Source: a virus. From it: a stretch of 43,464 nt of DNA. This document shows, piece by piece, positions 37,842 through 43,464 of this stretch (position 1 is its first letter; every line of letters begins with the position of its first letter). The position numbers were made by a program, and so were the translations under genes. The stretch is taken from the IMG/VR virus record IMGVR_UViG_3300021961_005457, positions 1 through 43,464 of that record, one strand, 5' to 3'. The notes beneath the pieces are model-generated. The model had not been told where the DNA came from and did no database searches. It was given only the letters and a program-made list of their open reading frames with translations.

Positions 37842-38246
37842 TTATCGTACTCGTTCTAGGAAAAAATTAATTGTTACGGGGTCTGTCATATTCATAATGT
37901 AAAATTCCATACGAACACTGAAACCATTATTGTCAACATCAGGTAAGATATCTAAAGTTTTAATCTGTGCTCTTGGTTCGTAATTCTCAACAACCTGTCT
38001 AATCTCTCTTTCCATCGATATTGCGGTAATCTTATCGAGGTTTTCAAAAAGCAAGCGCCTTACGTTAGAACCTAAATCAGGTTGAAACGGTCTTTCGTAA
38101 TGATTGGTCATCATCAAATTCTTAATTGAATTGATAACTGCCATTTCGTCCTTGTGTTTATTGATATCTTTCCTTACTGGATGTATCAAAAAGTTAAGGT
38201 CCAAATCTTTATATTGTCTGGATGAAGATGAAATTACTGTGGCCAT
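37842..38246 (-). CDS. 25: Baseplate wedge subunit gp25
   Basis: Wedge protein that links the baseplate to the sheath in T4-like phages and is conserved across contractile injection systems. The 134 residues match the T4 length (132). Visible family features are DLDLNFLIHPVRKDI at the N-terminus, NSIKNLMMTNHYERPFQPDLGS in the middle (residues about 39-60), the conserved EPRAQI near residue 90, and a C-terminal beta-hairpin rich in hydrophobics (FSVRMEFYIMN). The fold is lysozyme-like by family name, but the family is structural. The stop codon is directly followed by the gp6 ATG. No Shine-Dalgarno is visible before this start; an ATAAATA motif lies there instead. Confidence 0.93.
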   Translation of the reverse strand: MATVISSSSRQYKDLDLNFLIHPVRKDINKHKDEMAVINSIKNLMMTNHYERPFQPDLGSNVRRLLFENLDKITAISMEREIRQVVENYEPRAQIKTLDILPDVDNNGFSVRMEFYIMNMTDPVTINFFLERVR

Positions 38247-38250
38247 ATCT

Positions 38251-38258
38251 TATTTATC
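38251..38258 (-). promoter_or_regulatory. Possible T4-type late promoter octamer GATAAATA upstream of gp25
   Basis: The largest gap in the window (38247-38299) contains GATAAATA on the minus strand, one base off the T4 late consensus TATAAATA and compatible with NATAAATA forms reported for T4-like cyanophages. It ends only four bases before the gp25 ATG, so a transcript starting from it would be nearly leaderless. The spacing makes this weaker than the sites at 21499 and 14030. Confidence 0.35.
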
Positions 38259-38299
38259 TATGTTACCCAACGTTATTTTTGTGTTTGTCATAATTATTC

Positions 38300-40540
38300 T
38301 TAACCAGTGCTTTTTAAATTAGAAGGTACTGCTAGGTAAAGATTTGCCGCACCCAACAGGTCATATGGATCGGTTACGCCGCCAGTAGTTGTAGGAATCT
38401 GATTTACTCCAGCGTTCTCTGTGATATAAGTTAATGCAGCTGCTTGATTCATTGTGGGAGTTATTTCTAATGCACATGCCAATACACCACACACCTGTGG
38501 TGACGCCATGCTAGTGCCACTAAGTTTGGCAACATAATAGTTGGAATTTCTCGCATCAACCACAGGAGTAGGTAAAATTCCTTGATCTGTAATGATGTTT
38601 GTAAGCCAAGCACTGGTAATAATTGTGCCAGGAGCAAACAAATTCACCCGAGGCCCACGATTGCTATAATCAAGTTTTCTGTCAGGACCTGGACTATTGA
38701 TTGACGATGATATCGCTCCTACACATATGACATTTGACGCAGAACCTGGTGATGAACCACGATTATAGTATATGGGATTGCCTGAATTGGATCCTGTTGC
38801 TGTCACAGTATTGTTGTAGTCAACATCGCTAGTATTTGTTGTTATTTTATAATATTGATTTCCAGCGGAAGCAACCATGATAATACCCGCATCAATGCAG
38901 GCCTGTATGTCAGCATCCATTGTGTCATTCCTCAATGGAATCCTAGCAATGTTGGAGGAGTCAACGTTAATGCCATAAGATGCCAATTGATTAATAGTAA
39001 ATGGACCTGCAACAGTTGATCCTCGATATGTCACGGATGTGATATTAGTATAAGTTATTGTGTATCGTGAATCCCAACTGTTATTTACAATTGTTGGTGT
39101 CATATTACCTGCCGCACGTTTTTGATTGTGCCAATACAAAATGTATTTGTACAAGTATGTATATTGAACACCGCCTGTCACATACTGCGGACTTATGTTG
39201 TAAATATTAGCATTACGAGCCCATCCTTGTGTATTACCTGCTACAGTACCTGCCACATGAACAGCATGTCTACTGTCATCAGAAGAAGAACTTGCATTGC
39301 TTGTTATAGGAGGACTGTATGTCTGTCCATACCTGGTATCACCAGGTATGTTCAAAGAATACCAATTAAAATATTTTACTCTGCTACCGCCCGTGCCGTC
39401 TGGATTCACAGCAAATTCAGGATGATTCGAATCTATAACACCATCCACAATAACTACATCAACTCCTCTTCCGCCGGCTTTTAGTGAAACTGTACCAGAC
39501 CTGTTACCTGTGGCACCGGTGCCACTTGATCCCCAAGTAATATCAGGATTAGATCCATACCAAGACCTATACAATCCCCAATTGCGATCCATGACTCCAC
39601 CCACAGAGTTGGATTGAATTGTGGTTAAAGTATTTGCCTTGCTCCAAAAATCTGAATATTGAGAAACTAGAGGATCCGTAACCGATTCATTGGCCAAGCT
39701 ATTTTTGTATTTGTCTGTACCAATCAGATTGTTTATTAAGTATTTTTGTGTATTACCGACTCTACCTAGTGAGTTGAGTTTGTTATAATCATCCAAAATA
39801 TTCAATGAATTTCTGTAAAAGTTCCAATCATGCAATCTTCTGGTAGACAATAACGTGTTGGCAGATTCAACATTTGCAGTTAAAGATGTTATAAGTGATA
39901 ATGATAGGTTTGATAAAGTCGATGTTACTGGCGTTTCACCACCTGTTGTTTCTGTGCGAATGCTGTTTTTCACCAAAACTATGTTACTAATAATGTTGTT
40001 GGCATTGGATGTAATCTCATCTGAAATAAACAAACTAGTAAAATTACCCAACAAAGGAACTGTATTGGCAACACCATCGGTTGCACTAGTCAACATTAAA
40101 ATCTGTTCACCTGCACTAACTGCCTTATTGTAATCTGGAAAATGAGTGACTACAATAGAACCTTCTGAAATATTAGCTTTTGATTCCGTAACACCAGAGA
40201 TGTTTGATGTGTGACTCAAATAGTTACGAATCTCAATTATCAAATTCGATACACTAGTTTTTAATTCAGTTCCAGAACCGTTATCAAATGTATCGATTGT
40301 CTGTAAAACACTGTTTAACTCAGCAACGTTATCACTCAATCTTGAGGTAACAGTAATCATTGGATTTTTAAAATAATTTGTTTTGACAATACCGCCTGTG
40401 GCCAAATCATTCTTTTGCCAATCTTCAAGTTTAACTGGTGCGGCGTTTAGATAACTCTTTGTACTGTCTGAAAGATTAATTGAATCTCCAAACTTGCTTG
40501 TATCAAAACTAAAATTTAATCTTTCATATACGCTTGCCAT
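38300..40540 (-). CDS. Virion-associated subtilisin-like serine protease (S8) fused to a long N-terminal structural region
   Basis: A 746-residue protein with two parts. Residues 1 to about 340 are mostly helical and unrecognised (WQKNDLATGGIVKTNYFKNP near residue 40). Residues about 355-735 form a complete subtilase domain: Asp366 in VIVDGVIDSNHPEF, His425 in RHAVHVAGTVAG, oxyanion Asn561 in VASAGNQ and nucleophile Ser677 in LSGTSMASPQ. The usual HGTH around the catalytic His is HAVH here, but all catalytic residues are present. No signal peptide is evident. The start has GAGG four bases upstream and lies just after the spike gene, before gp25. The N-terminal region probably anchors the protein in the baseplate or spike (inference). 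Possible roles are cleavage of host surface proteins or processing of virion proteins. Confidence 0.82.
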   Translation of the reverse strand: MASVYERLNFSFDTSKFGDSINLSDSTKSYLNAAPVKLEDWQKNDLATGGIVKTNYFKNPMITVTSRLSDNVAELNSVLQTIDTFDNGSGTELKTSVSNLIIEIRNYLSHTSNISGVTESKANISEGSIVVTHFPDYNKAVSAGEQILMLTSATDGVANTVPLLGNFTSLFISDEITSNANNIISNIVLVKNSIRTETTGGETPVTSTLSNLSLSLITSLTANVESANTLLSTRRLHDWNFYRNSLNILDDYNKLNSLGRVGNTQKYLINNLIGTDKYKNSLANESVTDPLVSQYSDFWSKANTLTTIQSNSVGGVMDRNWGLYRSWYGSNPDITWGSSGTGATGNRSGTVSLKAGGRGVDVVIVDGVIDSNHPEFAVNPDGTGGSRVKYFNWYSLNIPGDTRYGQTYSPPITSNASSSSDDSRHAVHVAGTVAGNTQGWARNANIYNISPQYVTGGVQYTYLYKYILYWHNQKRAAGNMTPTIVNNSWDSRYTITYTNITSVTYRGSTVAGPFTINQLASYGINVDSSNIARIPLRNDTMDADIQACIDAGIIMVASAGNQYYKITTNTSDVDYNNTVTATGSNSGNPIYYNRGSSPGSASNVICVGAISSSINSPGPDRKLDYSNRGPRVNLFAPGTIITSAWLTNIITDQGILPTPVVDARNSNYYVAKLSGTSMASPQVCGVLACALEITPTMNQAAALTYITENAGVNQIPTTTGGVTDPYDLLGAANLYLAVPSNLKSTG

Positions 40541-40549
40541 AATACCTCA

Positions 40550-41383
40550 TTACATTAGTGCAAAGGGTGTACCGGTTGGTCCCTTTGATGTTGGATGTAT
40601 GTGTGAATTAAACACCATTCGCATCATTTCCATTGTGCCACGAACATCTTTAACAATAACACCATTAATTAGCGGTGAATTAACTGAGACACCAGCATTA
40701 ACAGCGGTTGTCACATTAACTTGTAACGGCACAGCAACATCAAGTCCAACCGCAACACCACCAAGTAATGTTACGAATCCTAAAGGACCAGCAAACACAC
40801 CTGTTCCAGCATTAACTTTATTTTCTGAAGTAATCATATTCGCCGCCAAACTACCAGATACAACCAAATCTGCATCCAAATACAAATGGTCGCCAGCTGC
40901 TAATTTCATTCGACCCGTGATTGGGTTTCCACAACCAACAGTCATATCACCATTAGATAATATTGAAGATGTGTCAGCAACAGTTTGTGACAATTTACCA
41001 CCAACTTCTAGGTAATAGTCACCATCAATTTTTTCATATTTGTCACCCTTAACGTGTACAACTGAATTGCCTTCTATAGTAATATTACATACACCAGAAA
41101 TAATAACATTGTTATCTTTGGCAACAATCTCATAATTATCACCGACAATCTTGTTGATTCTCGTTCCATCAGATTGAATTTCAAAGAAAGTACCATCACC
41201 ATCAGTTTGTGCGCCGCCGTGTTGGAGGCGTATCCTCTCACGTCCCGGAGTATCATCCAATTCAAAACTGTGTCCAGATTCGGTTATGGTTGCGTGGTTG
41301 TATGGATACTTCGGCAACGTTTCATCGTTTGCCTGCGACTCGGGTTCTGTCCACGAATAATCATCAGATGGTTTTGTTGCCAT
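40550..41383 (-). CDS. gp5 C-terminal-type membrane-piercing spike (beta-helix with HxH tip)
   Basis: Likely central tail spike (277 aa). Residues about 35-75 (SGHSFELDDTPGRERIRLQH, then TFFEIQSDGT) match the conserved start of the gp5/VgrG beta-prism. Short valine/glycine-alternating strands follow (VIISGVCNITIEGNSVVHV, then YYLEVGGK), as expected for an intertwined trimeric beta-helix. The C-terminus carries FNSHIHPTSKGPTGTP, with H261 and H263 forming an HxH pair. In P2 gpV and related spikes an HxH near the tip binds iron; that this one does is inference. It lies one base downstream of the OB-fold gene's stop, so the T4 gp5 chain is split over two genes here. No strong Shine-Dalgarno is visible; translation may be coupled. 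Confidence 0.75.
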   Translation of the reverse strand: MATKPSDDYSWTEPESQANDETLPKYPYNHATITESGHSFELDDTPGRERIRLQHGGAQTDGDGTFFEIQSDGTRINKIVGDNYEIVAKDNNVIISGVCNITIEGNSVVHVKGDKYEKIDGDYYLEVGGKLSQTVADTSSILSNGDMTVGCGNPITGRMKLAAGDHLYLDADLVVSGSLAANMITSENKVNAGTGVFAGPLGFVTLLGGVAVGLDVAVPLQVNVTTAVNAGVSVNSPLINGVIVKDVRGTMEMMRMVFNSHIHPTSKGPTGTPFALM

Positions 41384-41384
41384 G

Positions 41385-42449
41385 TTAATTCGTTGTAAAT
41401 TTAGTTATATCAGTTGTCGTTGATGTTGGGTTCACACTGGATAGGTATGTATTCAACGTTTCTCCAGCAGCTGCAATATCAGTTGAACTACCTGGAGTAG
41501 TCAATGCTTGGATTACAGCAACGGGTGCTGCAACAACTTTTAAACCAGCGGTGTAAATTTCTCCTGCTGATTTTTGAATATCATTGAATACTGCAATGGC
41601 CTCAGTAAAATCTGTTTTGCCAGATGAAGCAAACAATACCGATAATCCAGAAGTTAGTGATGCTACCAATTCTGATAAACATTGTTTCAATAAGGCATAT
41701 AGTTTAGAAGGCAGCCCATTAATATAGTCGATCATTGCTCGAACTTTTTTAGCAAAATCAACAACAACTGTTGCAAGGTCTGCTATTTCTGAAATTGATT
41801 TTGCTATGTTACTCAATTCACGAGCTAATTTTTTTGCTTGTTCAATCATATAACCAGTAATACCACTACTTAATCCTAAAGCTTTCAATATAGCTTTAAT
41901 GCCTGCTCGAATTCCTTCCATTAATTGTGAAAATTGAATTCTGAGTAGAGCTGCGTTACGTTTCATTAGTCCAGCAATATCACAAACGTGTTTTCTATTT
42001 TGATTTGCTTTATGTATTGTTGTTTGTTGTAATAACTTTACATCTTCCATAACAACAAGTGGCAAAGATGGCACACCAATTTGTTCATACACAATACCTT
42101 TTGCAGGTTTTGGTGCTGTAACAATCATTTCTGGTATTCGTGGGTCATTAAAACCAAGTTCATTATTTTGTTCTTCTAATCTAATTCCATGTATGACTCC
42201 AGTAATAACTGGAAAATCAGGATTACCATGCATAAAATAACCATCAACTGTATCACCCTCTTTTGGCATCATCAAAGATAACATCGAAGACGGCGGACAA
42301 GAAATTGATGCCCAAGGTAAAGCTTCAGTTGGAACTTGCGCTTTACTAATTGGATGTACACCAATAATACGAACCCTACAACGTAATTTTAACGGATCGT
42401 TTCTATCCTCAACAATCCCAACCCAATTGCGATAGTAATCATTACTCAT
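41385..42449 (-). CDS. gp5-like baseplate hub OB-fold protein with helical C-terminal half, no lysozyme domain
   Basis: Equivalent of the N-terminal OB domain of T4 gp5, which seats the spike on the hub. Residues 1-105 from the chosen start (MSNDYYRNWVGIVEDRNDP, then CRVRIIGVHP, then PKEGDTVDGYFMHGNPDFPVITGVIHG) have the usual gp5 N-terminal OB pattern. Residues about 140-310 are predominantly helical and amphipathic (for example GIRAGIKAILKALGLSSG), and the tail is Thr/Ser rich. The frame could open at a TTG at 42476, but the ATG at 42449 overlaps the upstream stop and gives the family-like N-terminus, so I chose it. No lysozyme domain (as in T4 gp5) is present, and the beta-helix is encoded by the next gene. 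The 354 residues are therefore OB fold plus an unrecognised helical domain. Confidence 0.75.
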   Translation of the reverse strand: MSNDYYRNWVGIVEDRNDPLKLRCRVRIIGVHPISKAQVPTEALPWASISCPPSSMLSLMMPKEGDTVDGYFMHGNPDFPVITGVIHGIRLEEQNNELGFNDPRIPEMIVTAPKPAKGIVYEQIGVPSLPLVVMEDVKLLQQTTIHKANQNRKHVCDIAGLMKRNAALLRIQFSQLMEGIRAGIKAILKALGLSSGITGYMIEQAKKLARELSNIAKSISEIADLATVVVDFAKKVRAMIDYINGLPSKLYALLKQCLSELVASLTSGLSVLFASSGKTDFTEAIAVFNDIQKSAGEIYTAGLKVVAAPVAVIQALTTPGSSTDIAAAGETLNTYLSSVNPTSTTTDITKFTTN

Positions 42450-43464
42450 TATAATTTGCTGCTCTTTCTTGGTCAACAGTACTTGTAAAAACTGTATTAT
42501 TTTTATTTCTATAATTAGATGAATCTGTTACAGCTTCAATTACGACCTCATGCATGTTTGGTCTTATTATGTGTCGTGTGGCCACAATTAAATATTTGCC
42601 GTATAATGAAGAATCAAATGGATTTTCACCATCCACCAAAACACTTCTTTTTGGTACATCTAAATCTATGCAAAAACCGGAAGACAATTTAAAATTTCCA
42701 GGTAAAACTAATTTAACACGTTTTGAGAATAGGTTTTGAAAAATAGCTTCACGTTGAAATTTATAATTTTCTGTGTCTTCATCCAATGACACAGACGTTG
42801 GATTGTTTTCTTTGATGAACGCACTATTTTTTCTATTACCAAAAAATGGATAAGTCACAATTCTGGAATCATACATCTGTGTTTGAAATAAACCACCTCT
42901 ATTTTTTATTAAAGAAACGTTTGGATTTCTATTTGCATGTTCACCACTATCATACATCTCTTTAAAAGTATGTTGTTGCTCTTGTATCGTTTTTGTTAAA
43001 GGATCAAACGCTATAAGTTTGCCGGCATAAACGCCAGATTTGGTGTTACGAACAAAATCATTTTGTGTAACAACTTCAAAACTTCTAGCACCAGTAAATT
43101 CTTCACCTAGATTATCCGAAATATTTTTTGCACTAAAATTTACTCTAGTTAAACTCGGGAAAGAAAATAGTGTACTCAAATTGGTAAAATTAAAACCCAT
43201 TCTGTTTTCGAAAAATATGAATCCAGGTGATTGATTTTCGTCTACAGCTCTAGTTGCAAGCCATTGTAAAGCAACTAAAGGTTCTAAAGATGGAACAAGA
43301 ATATTCCGAACACCAAAAGAAGATGAATATATTCCAAATTTTTTGATACCCAAATAATCACTCATTATTTTAACGGCAGCATCAGAATAGGACAAATTAT
43401 AATAGTGTTGAACTTTTTGTTGTAATGAAAAAATGTACTCATCAGAAACAAAATGCAAAACATA
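42442..43464 (-). CDS. Baseplate hub protein, gp27-like (5' end outside window)
   Basis: Probable central hub protein of the baseplate, forming the ring that carries the gp5 spike. The frame is open to the right window edge. The first in-frame initiator-like codon is a TTG at 43458, so the true start almost certainly lies outside. About 340 residues are visible. Hub-type features are a segment reading PLVALQWLATRA followed by FIFFENRMGFNF, and a C-terminal beta-rich part (GKYLIVATRHII, then EVVIEAVTDS) like the tube domains of gp27/gpD/VgrG proteins. The gene directly precedes a gp5 OB-fold gene, with the stop overlapping the next start (AATGAGTAATG), matching the gp27-gp5 partnership of T4. 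The assignment rests on pattern and position; another hub or tail-tube-like protein is possible. Confidence 0.6.
   Translation of the reverse strand, partial: YVLHFVSDEYIFSLQQKVQHYYNLSYSDAAVKIMSDYLGIKKFGIYSSSFGVRNILVPSLEPLVALQWLATRAVDENQSPGFIFFENRMGFNFTNLSTLFSFPSLTRVNFSAKNISDNLGEEFTGARSFEVVTQNDFVRNTKSGVYAGKLIAFDPLTKTIQEQQHTFKEMYDSGEHANRNPNVSLIKNRGGLFQTQMYDSRIVTYPFFGNRKNSAFIKENNPTSVSLDEDTENYKFQREAIFQNLFSKRVKLVLPGNFKLSSGFCIDLDVPKRSVLVDGENPFDSSLYGKYLIVATRHIIRPNMHEVVIEAVTDSSNYRNKNNTVFTSTVDQERAANYNE

Noticed and set aside
40494-41015. Plus-strand open frame of 173 codons opposite the spike gene
   Set aside because: It lies fully antisense to a well-supported gene, has no recognisable domain or ribosome binding site, and every supported gene in the window is on the minus strand.
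42450-42476. TTG start at 42476 for the gp5-like OB gene
   Set aside because: It adds nine residues that overlap the upstream gene, while the ATG at 42449 gives a start-stop overlap and the family-like N-terminus.

Overview
The window is one uninterrupted late structural operon of a T4-like (contractile-tailed) phage. All 17 genes lie on the minus strand and read from high to low coordinates. They are packed end to end: no gap exceeds about 55 bases, and many start and stop codons touch or overlap. I see no tRNA, rRNA, IS element, CRISPR array, integrase or host gene. The DNA is AT-rich. The protein families (gp25, gp6 and gp8 in a row, a DUF4815-type protein, an S74 fibre, Ala/Asn-rich fibres, LamG adhesin) resemble aquatic T4-like myoviruses such as those of cyanobacteria, SAR11 or freshwater bacteria. 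The host cannot be fixed from this window.

Region A (43464 to 37842) is the hub and spike: a gp27-like hub protein cut by the window edge, a gp5-like OB-fold protein, a separate gp5-type beta-helical spike ending in an HxH tip, a protein fused to a complete subtilisin-like protease domain, and gp25. Region B (37841 to 24997) is the wedge: gp6, a gp7-position protein, gp8 and a 2123-residue DUF4815-type protein. The four wedge-region genes share a glycine-rich beta module.

Region C (24992 to 1) is more than half of the window and encodes fibres and adhesins: a small coiled-coil protein, a 1076-residue fibre with an S74 self-cleaving chaperone domain, two small structural proteins, a 2302-residue fibre plus a 108-residue protein, a 2896-residue fibre plus a 119-residue relative of the 108-residue protein, and a multi-LamG adhesin of at least 1537 residues that runs off the left edge. 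The two giant fibres are built from several dozen degenerate 21-residue units (three Ala-rich heptads) interrupted by about 95- to 125-residue beta modules.

The most interesting observation is a cupredoxin-like domain with a full type 1 copper ligand set (His, Cys, His, Met in amicyanin-like spacing) inside the 2896-residue fibre. Others are the subtilase fused to a baseplate-operon protein, the duplicated 'giant fibre plus small protein' cassette, and T4-type late promoter octamers, including in both of the largest gaps.
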